The notes beneath the pieces are model-generated. The model worked only from the letters and a program-made list of their open reading frames with translations. It had not been told where the DNA came from and made no database searches. From contig JAILGS010000036.1 of the NCBI GenBank assembly GCA_024696615.1, positions 31,928 to 95,927 of the forward strand: a stretch of 64,000 bases of DNA, given 5' to 3'. Source of the DNA: Lachnospiraceae bacterium. GTDB taxonomy: Bacteria; Bacillota; Clostridia; Lachnospirales; Lachnospiraceae. Below, piece after piece: positions 26,720 through 35,564 of this stretch (position 1 is the stretch's first letter; each line of letters starts with the position of its first letter). The position numbers were made by a program, and so were the translations under genes.

Positions 26720-27786
26720 ACGAATCTCCTGCCATTTCCCTTTCTATTCGGATCTGCCATGGAACCATTGGACTTATAACGACGGTCTGAAGAACCATGG
26801 TAACCTTCTTTTTGCTTGTTATGTCTTGCTTCTTTTTCTTCATAGGCTTCATAGGCCTTCACAATCTTTTGTACCAGAGGGTGACGCACCACATCCGCAT
26901 TGGTTAACGTGCAGATTCCAATATCATCCACATGCTCTAATACCTTTAATGCCACATCCAAACCGGACTGCTGATCTTTCGGAAGATCTTTTTGGGATAA
27001 ATCGCCGGTCACAATCACCTTGGAACCAAATCCGATTCTGGTTAAAAACATCTTCATCTGGGCCGGTGTCGTATTCTGCGCCTCATCCAGAATAATATAG
27101 GCATTATCCAAGGTTCTACCACGCATATAGGCTAAAGGAGCCACTTCGATCAGGCCCTTCTCCATATTATTCTGGAAATTTTCCGCCCCCATGATCTGAT
27201 ACAGCGCATCATATAATGGTCTTAAATAAGGATCCACCTTACTCTGAAGATCACCAGGAAGGAAACCAAGTTTTTCCCCGGCTTCAATCGCAGGACGAGT
27301 CAGAATAATTCGCTGCACTTCATCCCTACGAAAGGCATTGATCGCCATGGCCATGGCAAGATAGGTTTTACCCGTACCTGCAGGACCAAGACCAAACACA
27401 ATCATCTTCTCCTGAATGGTTTTAATATATTCCTTCTGACCCAGGGTCTTTGGCTTAATAGGTTTTCCAAGAATGGTTCTGGCAACCACGTCCCCATCCA
27501 GTTCCACCACAGAACTTTCCTTATCATCCAAGGAAAGGGAAATCGCATAATCCACATTCTGTTCCGTAATTTGATTGCCCCGTCTGGATAATTCAATCAA
27601 ATTTAAAATCACACTTTTGGCTTTCTTTGCGGCAATCTCGCCACCGATCACCTTTAAGGATCCATCCCGCTCCACCAGTGTTACGTGGAATGCTCTCTCA
27701 ATCTTTTTTAAATACGCATCATACTGTCCAAATACATTCTGTTCATGAGATGCCATAATCTCAATTGTTTCTTCCGTAATTCCCAT
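26716..27786 (-). CDS. phoH: PhoH-like ATPase
   Basis: RNA-associated P-loop ATPase of the PhoH family (356 aa from the chosen start). The N-terminal KH-like part (AFHVTLVERDGSLKVIGGEI) is followed by KTLGQKEYIKTIQEK, Walker A VFGLGPAGTGKTYLAMA, and Walker B AYIILDEAQNTTPAQMKMFLTR. The start at 27784-27786 is preceded by AAAGGCGA; an in-frame ATG 90 bases further upstream would reach into the promoter and rpsU terminator and is rejected. The C-terminal tail is Gly/Arg/Lys-rich. First gene of phoH-ybeY-DUF3048. Confidence 0.95.
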   Translation of the reverse strand: MGITEETIEIMASHEQNVFGQYDAYLKKIERAFHVTLVERDGSLKVIGGEIAAKKAKSVILNLIELSRRGNQITEQNVDYAISLSLDDKESSVVELDGDVVARTILGKPIKPKTLGQKEYIKTIQEKMIVFGLGPAGTGKTYLAMAMAINAFRRDEVQRIILTRPAIEAGEKLGFLPGDLQSKVDPYLRPLYDALYQIMGAENFQNNMEKGLIEVAPLAYMRGRTLDNAYIILDEAQNTTPAQMKMFLTRIGFGSKVIVTGDLSQKDLPKDQQSGLDVALKVLEHVDDIGICTLTNADVVRHPLVQKIVKAYEAYEEKEARHNKQKEGYHGSSDRRYKSNGSMADPNRKGNGRRFV

Positions 27787-27827
27787 GGAATCGCCTTTCT
27801 GGTGTACGCTTTTGCTACACGGCATAC

Positions 27828-27856
27828 ATTGTATCATAGTTTCTATGAGACAACAA
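27828..27856 (-). promoter_or_regulatory. Predicted sigma-A promoter for phoH
   Basis: Minus strand: -35 TTGTTG (27851-27856), 17-base spacer, -10 TACAAT (27828-27833). The -35 begins two bases after the rpsU terminator stem. Confidence 0.62.
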
Positions 27857-27858
27857 GA

Positions 27859-27886
27859 AAGCCGGTAGAAATTCATCTACCGGCTT
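27859..27886 (-). terminator. Terminator after rpsU
   Basis: Stem of about 11 base pairs, AAGCCGGTAGA / TCTACCGGCTT with a short loop, followed on the minus strand by TCTTGTTGTC. The U-run is imperfect, so some readthrough into phoH is plausible. Confidence 0.75.
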
Positions 27887-27899
27887 AGACATAACCTAA

Positions 27900-28076
27900 T
27901 TAGTTATATTTTCTTTTTCTAGCTGCCTCAGACTTCTTCTTACGTCTAACGCTTGGCTTCTCATAGTGCTCTCTCTTACGGATTTCCTGCTGGATACCGG
28001 CTTTCGCACAGTTTCTCTTGAATCTACGTAATGCGCTATCTAAAGTCTCGCCATCCTTAACGATAACATTTGACAT
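27900..28076 (-). CDS. rpsU: 30S ribosomal protein S21
   Basis: Small-subunit protein bS21, 58 aa from the ATG at 28074-28076. It is the usual length with the family start [20 protein letters not shown] and a very basic C-terminus ([19 protein letters not shown]). A GTG 15 bases upstream is in frame but would add residues not seen in the family. Its own strong promoter lies at 28137-28164 and a hairpin terminator follows, so it is largely monocistronic, with phoH downstream. Confidence 0.97.
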   Translation of the reverse strand: MSNVIVKDGETLDSALRRFKRNCAKAGIQQEIRKREHYEKPSVRRKKKSEAARKRKYN

Positions 28077-28136
28077 CTGGAACCTAACCACCCTTCTATA
28101 TTGGGATTAAATGATCTTAAAAATCACACATCTGCA

Positions 28137-28164
28137 ATTATAACACAAAAAACATGTTCGTCAA
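28137..28164 (-). promoter_or_regulatory. Strong predicted sigma-A promoter for rpsU
   Basis: Minus strand: -35 TTGACG (28159-28164), 16-base spacer rich in T, -10 TATAAT (28137-28142). It lies about 60 bases before the rpsU start. Confidence 0.78.
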
Positions 28165-28189
28165 GCAAATTTTATAAAAATTTTAAAAA

Positions 28190-30850
28190 TTATGCTAACT
28201 GGGAAGCAATGACAGCCTCTGCCTTGGCTAAAGCATCCGCAATACCTGCTGGATTCTTACCACCGGCCTGAGCCATATTAGGGCGTCCACCGCCGCCACC
28301 ACCAACAAGGGTTGCAGCTTCTTTAATAATATTACCGGCATGTGCGCCCTTCTTTACTGCAGCGTCACTTGCCATGGCAATCAGATTCACCTTACCATCC
28401 ACATCGGAAGCAAGAACAATGACGCAATCACCATTCTTCTCCTTTAACTGATCTCCTAATTCACGAAGACCATTCATATCCACACCACTTAAGGAAGTAA
28501 GCACAACCTTAATTCCGTTCACATCCTTAGCAGCTACATCACCCATAGCATCCTTAGCAGCCTTACTCTTTAATGCTTCTAATTCACTACGAAGTTCCTT
28601 ATTCTCCTGCATAACATGGGTAGCCTTCTCTAATACATTGGAAGGATTACTCTTTAATGCCTTGCTTACTGCATCTAATTTCTCTTCTAATTCCTTATAG
28701 TATGCAGCCACATTGGAGCCTGTTAAAGCTTCAATACGACGTACACCTGCAGCTACACCGGTCTCGGAGATGATCTTAAACTGACCAATTAAAGAGGTGT
28801 TGGATACATGGGTACCACCACAGAATTCGATGGAATAATCCCCCATACGAACTACACGAACAACCTCGCCATACTTCTCACCGAATAACTGCATTGCGCC
28901 GGTCTTCTTAGCTTCCTCCAAGGTCATAACATCCGTTACAACAGGAATTGCTTCTGCAATCTTCTCATTCACAGCCTTCTCCACTGCATCTAATTCTTCC
29001 TGGGTTAATGCCTGGAAGTGAGAGAAGTCAAATCTGGTACGATCTGCATCCTGATAAGAACCAGCCTGCTCTACATGAGTTCCAAGAACATCACGAAGGG
29101 CCTTCTGAAGAAGGTGGGTTGCACTATGGTTGCGGCAGGTCTTCATACGATTCTCTGCATCCACAGAAAGCTTGGCAACATCGCCAACCTTTACCATTCC
29201 CTGAACTACAACACCAACATGACCAATCTTACCACCCATTAACTTGATGGTATCCGTAACCTTAAAGCTACCGCCTTCCGTGGTGATCATACCAAGGTCA
29301 GCCTGCTGTCCACCCATGGTTGCATAGAATGGGGTTTCATCCACAATAATGGTACCCTCATCGCCCTCAGCCAATGCTTCCACAATTTCTTCGGAATTTG
29401 TAATAACAGTAATCTTAGAACTTGCTTCTAAGTGATCATAGCCATTAAAAGTGGAAGTAATGCAACTATCAATCTTATCATATACGGTTTCTTCAGAACC
29501 ACTATAGGAATGCTCACCAAAAGTACCTGCGGAAGCCTTCTTAGCAGCTTCCTTAGCCTTCTCAAAGCCTTCTAAATCATAGGAGAAATCCTTCTCCTGT
29601 AAAATCTCATCCGTAAGATCCACTGGGAATCCATAGGTATCATAAAGACGGAATACATCCTCACCGGAAAGAACGTTCTTTCCTTCGGCCTTCATCTTCT
29701 CTTCCATATCATTTAAGATAGCAAGACCCTGATCGATGGTGGAATTGAACTTTTCTTCTTCCTGGGTCATTACCTTTAAGATGAAATCCTTCTTTTCCTC
29801 TAATTCTGGATATCCATCCTTGCTTTCATTAATTACCGTCATCGCAAGCTTTGCCATAAAGGTTCCATCAATACCAAGCATACGTCCATGACGTGCAGCA
29901 CGTCGAATGATACGACGAAGTACATAACCACGGCCGGAATTGGATGGCATAATACCATCGGAGATCATAAAGGTTGAAGAACGAATATGATCCGTAATCA
30001 GACGAATGGAAACATCATCCTTATCATTCGCTTCATACTTCTTATTGGACAATTCACATACCTTATCACGAATTGCCTTCATGGTATCGATATCAAATAC
30101 GGAATCCACATCCTGCATTACTACTGCAAGACGTTCCAAACCCATACCGGTATCAATATTCTTATTCTCAAGTTCGGTATAATTTCCCTTACCATCCCCA
30201 TCGAACTGGGTAAATACGTTATTCCAGATCTCCATAAAACGGTCACAATCGCAACCAACCTTACAATCCGGCTTTCCGCATCCATATTTTAATCCACGAT
30301 CATAATAGATCTCAGAACATGGACCGCAAGGCCCTGCGCCATGCTCCCAGAAATTATCACATTCTCCAGTTTCCGGATCACGATAGAAACGAGTAATCTT
30401 CTCCGGTGCCACACCGATTTCCTTCGTCCAGATGTCAAATGCTTCATCATCTTCTCCATAAATGGATGGATAAAGACGGTCCGGATCCAACTCCATTACC
30501 TTGGTTAAGAATTCCCAGCTCCAAGCGATTGCTTCATGCTTAAAATAATCACCAAAAGAGAAATTACCTAACATTTCAAAGAAGGTAAGGTGACGAGCAG
30601 TCTTACCAACATTCTCAATATCACCCGTACGAATACACTTCTGACAAGTAGTCACTCTCTTTCTTGGTGGAATCTCCGCACCAGTAAAATATGGCTTTAA
30701 TGGAGCCATACCTGCATTAATTAACAGTAAGGACTTATCACTTGCTGGTGGAACCAATGAGAAACTATTCATCTTTAAATGTTCCTTGCTCTCAAAGAAT
30801 TCCAAATAACTTCTTCTTAAATCATTAACACCTGTCTTTACCACTTTCAT
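28190..30850 (-). CDS. alaS: Alanine-tRNA ligase
   Basis: Class II synthetase that charges tRNA-Ala and edits mischarged Ser/Gly. The 886-aa protein shows catalytic-domain motif LRRSYLEFFESKEH and the TTCQKCIRTGDIENVG block. The editing domain has NHSATHLLQ (HxxxH) and EFCGGTHVSN (CxxxH zinc ligands). A C-terminal DHHA1-like domain with a Gly-rich motif (VGGGGGGRPNMAQAGG) follows. I chose the ATG at 30848-30850; GGAGG sits unusually close to it (two bases), while an in-frame GTG nine bases upstream has no ribosome binding site. A terminator-like hairpin precedes it and there is no room for a T-box. Confidence 0.97.
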   Translation of the reverse strand: MKVVKTGVNDLRRSYLEFFESKEHLKMNSFSLVPPASDKSLLLINAGMAPLKPYFTGAEIPPRKRVTTCQKCIRTGDIENVGKTARHLTFFEMLGNFSFGDYFKHEAIAWSWEFLTKVMELDPDRLYPSIYGEDDEAFDIWTKEIGVAPEKITRFYRDPETGECDNFWEHGAGPCGPCSEIYYDRGLKYGCGKPDCKVGCDCDRFMEIWNNVFTQFDGDGKGNYTELENKNIDTGMGLERLAVVMQDVDSVFDIDTMKAIRDKVCELSNKKYEANDKDDVSIRLITDHIRSSTFMISDGIMPSNSGRGYVLRRIIRRAARHGRMLGIDGTFMAKLAMTVINESKDGYPELEEKKDFILKVMTQEEEKFNSTIDQGLAILNDMEEKMKAEGKNVLSGEDVFRLYDTYGFPVDLTDEILQEKDFSYDLEGFEKAKEAAKKASAGTFGEHSYSGSEETVYDKIDSCITSTFNGYDHLEASSKITVITNSEEIVEALAEGDEGTIIVDETPFYATMGGQQADLGMITTEGGSFKVTDTIKLMGGKIGHVGVVVQGMVKVGDVAKLSVDAENRMKTCRNHSATHLLQKALRDVLGTHVEQAGSYQDADRTRFDFSHFQALTQEELDAVEKAVNEKIAEAIPVVTDVMTLEEAKKTGAMQLFGEKYGEVVRVVRMGDYSIEFCGGTHVSNTSLIGQFKIISETGVAAGVRRIEALTGSNVAAYYKELEEKLDAVSKALKSNPSNVLEKATHVMQENKELRSELEALKSKAAKDAMGDVAAKDVNGIKVVLTSLSGVDMNGLRELGDQLKEKNGDCVIVLASDVDGKVNLIAMASDAAVKKGAHAGNIIKEAATLVGGGGGGRPNMAQAGGKNPAGIADALAKAEAVIASQLA

Positions 30851-30873
30851 ATCCTCCACAACAATTTAGGCGT

Positions 30874-30911
30874 GAAAAATGCGCAAAATACCCCGTAAGA
30901 GTTTTGCGCAT
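30874..30911 (-). terminator. Terminator or attenuator between the 60-aa gene and alaS
   Basis: Ten-pair stem ATGCGCAAAA / TTTTGCGCAT (30879-30888 / 30902-30911), followed on the minus strand by TTTTTCACG. I see no clear promoter between this hairpin and alaS. Confidence 0.75.
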
Positions 30912-30920
30912 AGAATTTCA

Positions 30921-31103
30921 TTATTCTGCTTTCGCAGCTTGTGAAACCTGCTTGGTTTCCATCTCCTTCTTCGCCTTACGTGCATCCATCAACTGACGGA
31001 AACATTTTCCAGCAAATACTCCGGCTACCATGACTCCTGCCATGAATACAAATCTTACTGCCTCAAATAATAAATCTGATACAAATGCATTTAACAAAAT
31101 CAT
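30921..31103 (-). CDS. Small single-pass membrane protein, 60 aa
   Basis: Not recognised as a named family. One hydrophobic segment (about 12-34, FEAVRFVFMAGVMVAGVFAGK) is followed by a charged tail (RQLMDARKAKKEMETKQ). The coding status is supported by a strong GGAGGTG ribosome binding site five bases before the ATG, by its own hairpin terminator, and by membrane-protein-like composition. It directly follows the membrane-anchored MutS-like ATPase (gap 48 bases), so the two may be co-expressed; a functional link is inference only. Confidence 0.75.
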   Translation of the reverse strand: MILLNAFVSDLLFEAVRFVFMAGVMVAGVFAGKCFRQLMDARKAKKEMETKQVSQAAKAE

Positions 31104-31151
31104 GTGACACCTCCATTTGCCTTTAATCTAAAGTATTCTACCACTTTTTGC

Positions 31152-32831
31152 TTAAAATAACAATGATTTTTGTGCTCTTTTCCATGCCGCATCCACAATT
31201 TTTTCATCAAAACCAATCTGTGCTAATAACTTAATGGCGTTGCGACTTGTGGCCGGTCCTGGAAGGATTTCATAGGAATAATGAATATCTTCTTTTACAA
31301 ATCCTTCTTCAAAATGATAATTGGAATATTCCTCACTTAGATCCGTGGTTAATTCAATATCATGGGTGGCTGCAAAGCAGAGACTCTTCTTACTTAATGC
31401 ACGAAGCACCTCTCCCGAAGCTGCAATTCGTTCCATGGTATTGGTACCCCGAAGCACTTCATCCAAAAAGCATAATAATGGCGCACTGGCATGATCTTCA
31501 TTGGCTGCATCCACGATCTGCTTTAGTGCTTTAATTTCCACCATATAATAGCTATCCCCAGAAGCAATGGCATCCCGATGGGACATGGAGGACATCATGC
31601 GATAAAAACATCCATGATATTCTCTGGATGGACTGGTGGCTAAACTTTGACTAAGTAATGCATTTAAGGCGATGGCTTTTAAGAAGGTGGATTTTCCAGA
31701 GGCATTGGAACCAGTAAGCAAAACGGACTTTTTGGTATCCATGGAATTCGCCACCGCATCCTTCACTAAAGGATGGATCACATCCACTACCCGGTAGTTT
31801 TCTTCCAGGGAATTCGTTAAATCCGGGAAGGAATAATATGGCAGTTTATTACGAAAAGCTGCCGTTGCAATTCCACATTCCAGATATCCCAAAGCTTCGT
31901 ATAATTGGAAAAAGTTCTCTTCCTTTTTTTGAATCTTTTTAAGCACCTTGGAAAAATGAATTAAATCCACATGGAATACAATGCGCACATAATCCATGAA
32001 AGAATCCAATAAGGAGCCGGAAGCATCCGCTCCACAGGCAATCGTAAACATTCCAGGAAGAATCTCTTTCGAATCCTCATAGAGTTTTTTCAAAATTTCC
32101 CCCTGTTCATAAGGAAGCTCCATGGAAAGTGCGTTCAATTTTTTGGTGCCATATAAGAGGCGTACAAGCCACCGAACGCAATCCAGATAAGGAAAAATCA
32201 CTGCTTTTTTCTGAAAATACCGAATCACCTGATAACTTAGCACCAGAAGAAAGCTAATCAATCCCACATCGGCTCGAATCCCAAGCATCACCACAATACT
32301 GGCGATCAGGGCAATCGTTCCAAGATAATCCCCTAAAACCCCCGGTGCCTGAAAGGACATTAACTTCTCCAAGGTTTCATACACGGAATGATTCTTCGTA
32401 TAACCAATCTGGGTAAATACCTGTTGGGTAGCCAGTCTTTGTTCTTCTTCTTTCATAAAAAAATTGGCTGTTTCATCCATTTTGGACAAATGTTTTGCAG
32501 AAAAAGAAGGAATGCGCAATAACGCATATAATACCTCCCGTCCCACAGAGGAATTGGTATTATTTAACATGGAATAAATCAGATCAAAATCCAAATCATT
32601 GGCCGTATCATCATTGATATAATACCCACTAGAAAGCCCTTCTTTCTTTTTCTGAAAATAATAGGAAAGACTTTCATATTCCTCGGACGAAAGAGTTCGT
32701 TCCAGTGAGTTTTCATATTCTTTTAAAAAGCGCTTGGAATTATTTTCCAATTCTTCTTTTTTGGATGCAATATAATGATAAATGGCTAGTAAAACAAGTC
32801 CGAGACTAACCACGATCCATACATAATCCAC
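31152..32831 (-). CDS. Membrane-anchored MutS-family ATPase
   Basis: A 559-aa protein whose C-terminal half is a MutS-type ABC ATPase: Walker A LLTGSNASGKSTFLKA (about 371-386), signature-like region SGDSYYMVEIKALK, Walker B LLCFLDEVLRGTNT (Asp457/Glu458), and the switch AATHDIELT with His490. The N-terminal half is unlike MutS1 or MutS2. It opens with a membrane helix at about residues 4-21 and has two further hydrophobic segments around 170-202, with a charged helical region between. There is no mismatch-binding FxE domain and no Smr domain. The start overlaps the end of miaA by 26 bases. Function unknown; a role in mismatch repair is unlikely. Confidence 0.88.
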   Translation of the reverse strand: MDYVWIVVSLGLVLLAIYHYIASKKEELENNSKRFLKEYENSLERTLSSEEYESLSYYFQKKKEGLSSGYYINDDTANDLDFDLIYSMLNNTNSSVGREVLYALLRIPSFSAKHLSKMDETANFFMKEEEQRLATQQVFTQIGYTKNHSVYETLEKLMSFQAPGVLGDYLGTIALIASIVVMLGIRADVGLISFLLVLSYQVIRYFQKKAVIFPYLDCVRWLVRLLYGTKKLNALSMELPYEQGEILKKLYEDSKEILPGMFTIACGADASGSLLDSFMDYVRIVFHVDLIHFSKVLKKIQKKEENFFQLYEALGYLECGIATAAFRNKLPYYSFPDLTNSLEENYRVVDVIHPLVKDAVANSMDTKKSVLLTGSNASGKSTFLKAIALNALLSQSLATSPSREYHGCFYRMMSSMSHRDAIASGDSYYMVEIKALKQIVDAANEDHASAPLLCFLDEVLRGTNTMERIAASGEVLRALSKKSLCFAATHDIELTTDLSEEYSNYHFEEGFVKEDIHYSYEILPGPATSRNAIKLLAQIGFDEKIVDAAWKRAQKSLLF

Positions 32832-33762
32832 TTCGAATTTCCTCCTCTAAAGCATCACATAGACAATTCACATCATTGTGATAATCGTTATAATTTCTCC
32901 ACAGAACACTCTCTTCCCTTTTAAACCAAGTAATCTGGCGCTTGGCAAAATGTCTGGTGCCCTTTTTAATCTCTTCAATGGCATCTTCTAAGGAATACAT
33001 CCCATCTAAGTAGGCCAAAATCTCCTTATATCCGATTCCCTTCATGGAAATATGATTCTCATTACAGCCCATGGCCTTTAACCGCTTCACTTCCTCCACT
33101 AAGCCATCTTGAATCATAACATCCACCCGGCGATTAATCCGATCATATAACACATCCCGGTTATGATGAATCACATAATATCGATACTGGTATGGGGATT
33201 CTTTTTGCGCCTCCCTGGCATTATGCACCGAGATTTTCTCCCCCGTCTGCATAAAATATTCCAAACCACGAATGACACGTTTTACATTATTCTCCGGAAT
33301 CGCAAGAGCTCCCTCTTCATCCACCTGAAACAGACGCAGCCAGAGGGCATGATTTCCTTCCTTTTCGGCCACTTGTTTTAACTCCTCCCGAATCCGTTCG
33401 TCCCCTTCACTTTGCTGATCAAATTCCACATCTTTTAAGATGGACTGAATATAAAATCCCGTACCACCTACGATCATTGGAATCTTTCCTTTGGCATAGA
33501 TTTTCTCCATGGCCTCCTTACAAAGCGTCTGAAAAATCGAAATATTAAAATCTTCCTTGGGATCCAACACATCAATCAAATGATGGACAACTCCACGCAT
33601 TTCTTCCTTGGTCACCTTGGCTGTTCCCACATCCATATAACGATATACCTGCATGGAATCCGCACTGATAATTTCTGTATCCAGCCGAAGAGCTAATTCC
33701 ACACTGGTGGCAGTTTTTCCAGAGGCCGTTGGCCCGGTAATAATAATGAGTGGTCGCTTCAT
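32806..33762 (-). CDS. miaA: tRNA dimethylallyltransferase MiaA
   Basis: Transfers the dimethylallyl group to A37 of tRNAs reading UNN codons; MiaB at 19715-21133 then thiomethylates it. The P-loop GPTASGKT near the N-terminus, followed by EIISADSMQVYRYMDVGTAKV and PMIVGGTGFYIQSIL, is diagnostic. The start at 33760-33762 gives 318 aa and has GGGGGAAGG just upstream; an ATG 12 bases earlier and another 33 bases earlier are in frame but less well placed. It overlaps the membrane MutS-like gene downstream. Confidence 0.96.
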   Translation of the reverse strand: MKRPLIIITGPTASGKTATSVELALRLDTEIISADSMQVYRYMDVGTAKVTKEEMRGVVHHLIDVLDPKEDFNISIFQTLCKEAMEKIYAKGKIPMIVGGTGFYIQSILKDVEFDQQSEGDERIREELKQVAEKEGNHALWLRLFQVDEEGALAIPENNVKRVIRGLEYFMQTGEKISVHNAREAQKESPYQYRYYVIHHNRDVLYDRINRRVDVMIQDGLVEEVKRLKAMGCNENHISMKGIGYKEILAYLDGMYSLEDAIEEIKKGTRHFAKRQITWFKREESVLWRNYNDYHNDVNCLCDALEEEIRSGLCMDRG

Positions 33763-33864
33763 ACCTTCCCCCATAATGTCATAGTTTTCCTTCATCCTAT
33801 CGAAACTCTGTGTTCCTTTCGTGAAAATGTTTTATAACCGATACAAAACACTTTCCCATATGCG

Positions 33865-33894
33865 AAAAAACCCGCCTTACATACATAAGGCGGG
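33865..33894 (-). terminator. Terminator after the O-methyltransferase gene
   Basis: Stem CCCGCCTTA / TAAGGCGGG (33871-33894), followed on the minus strand by TTTTTT. A textbook rho-independent terminator. Confidence 0.9.
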
Positions 33895-33908
33895 CGAAAG
33901 TCCAAATC

Positions 33909-34802
33909 CTACTTATTACCCCAGATAATAATGCAGTTATTGGTTGCAGATAATGGTTCCTCCGCAATGGTGGTTGCACCGGGGATCTTATCCAATAACT
34001 CCTGTAAGGTATATCCATCCAATACATCACAGCTTAAGGAATTCCAAGCCATATATCCTGCCTTGGAATGAAGGATTACATTATTTAAATATACATCCTG
34101 AACATCACGAATTAATTCGGAGAATGCATAATTACTAATTACAAAATCATATTCTCCCGGTCCAGGAATATTGGTTCCATCAATAAATTCAAACTTCTCA
34201 GCCACGCCCTGCTTGGTCAAATATTTCTTAGCAAGTCCTAATACTTCTGGAAGATCATATAAAGAATACTTTTGAATTCCAGGAACATAGGAAGTTAAAA
34301 TTCTTCCCTGACCTGCATAACCAATACCAATCTCAGCTACGGAAGAAATCTTATCCACATCAAATAAGGTACAGATATCCTGTAAGGTTTTCGCATAACG
34401 AAGGGTGGTTGGTGCAATACTCATCATACGATGATTAATTTCATAATTAAAAACTCTAGGATTACCATAGAGATCATTCTTACGGAAATTATCCCAATCC
34501 GCATCCGTAAAGGATAACTTATCGCTATGCTTTGCAATTACATCCAAATATTCCTGTCCCTGATACTGTGGAACATGCTCCAATACTGTATTATAGATAA
34601 AATTACGACGGAAATCCTTGAAGAATTCATCATTCTCGGAAGCGGCATAACAAAGTGCAGGATATGCATTATCATCGGACATACTGGTCTTTCGTCCTGC
34701 AGAAACCATATAATTATTTAACTTCTTTAAATTACTCTTATATTTCATCTTATCCGTATAACGAATATACAGATCCTTCACTTTTCTTAACACCTTTTTC
34801 AT
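33909..34802 (-). CDS. Putative sugar O-methyltransferase (NanM-like)
   Basis: A 297-aa SAM-dependent methyltransferase-like protein. The SAM-binding region VAEIGIGYAGQGRIL, followed by the acidic strand YSLYDLPEVLGLAKKYL and the FVISNYAFSEL block, matches the putative sugar O-methyltransferase family found in polysaccharide loci. The N-terminal 50 residues are basic and helical. The ATG at 34800-34802 has GAGAGG about eight bases upstream; a longer in-frame start lacks this. It is followed by a strong terminator. The neighbours are a phosphatase and cell-surface proteins, consistent with modification of surface glycans, which is inference. Confidence 0.78.
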   Translation of the reverse strand: MKKVLRKVKDLYIRYTDKMKYKSNLKKLNNYMVSAGRKTSMSDDNAYPALCYAASENDEFFKDFRRNFIYNTVLEHVPQYQGQEYLDVIAKHSDKLSFTDADWDNFRKNDLYGNPRVFNYEINHRMMSIAPTTLRYAKTLQDICTLFDVDKISSVAEIGIGYAGQGRILTSYVPGIQKYSLYDLPEVLGLAKKYLTKQGVAEKFEFIDGTNIPGPGEYDFVISNYAFSELIRDVQDVYLNNVILHSKAGYMAWNSLSCDVLDGYTLQELLDKIPGATTIAEEPLSATNNCIIIWGNK

Positions 34803-34871
34803 GTTTCTAACCTCTCTGCACCTCTGGAATTCCCAGAGTTCTTTTTTCAATGATTATCATTTATTCCCGTG

Positions 34872-35564
34872 TCACGCTTGACACACATTTACTAGGAAAC
34901 CATATTTTTCAAGAAATTGCAAGACTTCTAACAAATCTTTCGAAACCCGCATAGCTTTCTGCCGAATTTCCTCACTTGGTTCATCCCGGTCCGGCACCAT
35001 AATGACTGGAATTTTCGCACGATATGCGGCTCTCACACCATTAAAGGAGTCCTCTAAAATCAAGCAATCCTCTGTGGATAGTCCAAGGCTTTTGGCTGCC
35101 AAAAGAAAAATTTCCGGATCCGGCTTACTATGGCTTACCATATCCCCGGTGATCAATGTATCAAAGTAGGATCGAATCCCTCCCTGCCTAAGGAATTCCT
35201 CCGCTCTTACCAGGGGAGATGTGGTTGCCAGTGCAATTTTGATGCCATGGTTTTGAAGAAAGGACAGGAGTTCATCCACACCCTTCTTTTTTTCAATGCC
35301 CTGGGTCCTGGTATATTCCTCCATCAGAGCAATTCGTCTGGCTTTCACCTGGGGATAGGAAAAGTCCTTGCCAAATCGCTTTCTTAAAATCTCTTCACAA
35401 AGAGCTGCATCCGTACTTCGAATGGAGGATACATCCTGGGGTGTCATGGTAAATCCATCCACGGCCGCCGCTTCCATCCAGAATCGCTCATATAATTTTT
35501 CCGTATCAAACAGAATGCCATCCATGTCAAAGATTACACCCCGGACCGACTTCTTATCGTTCAT
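34872..35564 (-). CDS. HAD-superfamily phosphatase/phosphomutase (beta-PGM-like)
   Basis: A 230-aa HAD hydrolase. Motif I FDMDGILFDTE carries the nucleophile Asp and acid Asp, motif II is ALATTS, and motif III/IV is SKPDPEIF with LILEDSFNGVRAA. The helical cap between motif I and II is of the beta-phosphoglucomutase type. Substrate unknown; sugar phosphates are common for this subgroup. The ATG at 35562-35564 lies inside the end of the upstream TPR gene (11-base overlap), so the two are coupled. Confidence 0.88.
   Translation of the reverse strand: MNDKKSVRGVIFDMDGILFDTEKLYERFWMEAAAVDGFTMTPQDVSSIRSTDAALCEEILRKRFGKDFSYPQVKARRIALMEEYTRTQGIEKKKGVDELLSFLQNHGIKIALATTSPLVRAEEFLRQGGIRSYFDTLITGDMVSHSKPDPEIFLLAAKSLGLSTEDCLILEDSFNGVRAAYRAKIPVIMVPDRDEPSEEIRQKAMRVSKDLLEVLQFLEKYGFLVNVCQA

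Noticed and set aside
30850..30920. T-box riboswitch before alaS
   Set aside because: Only about 60 bases separate the genes and no T-box or specifier loop sequence is seen; just one hairpin.
31152..32831. MutS2 (recombination suppressor) annotation for the membrane-associated ATPase
   Set aside because: It has no C-terminal Smr domain and no MutS2-like N-terminal core, and it carries membrane segments.
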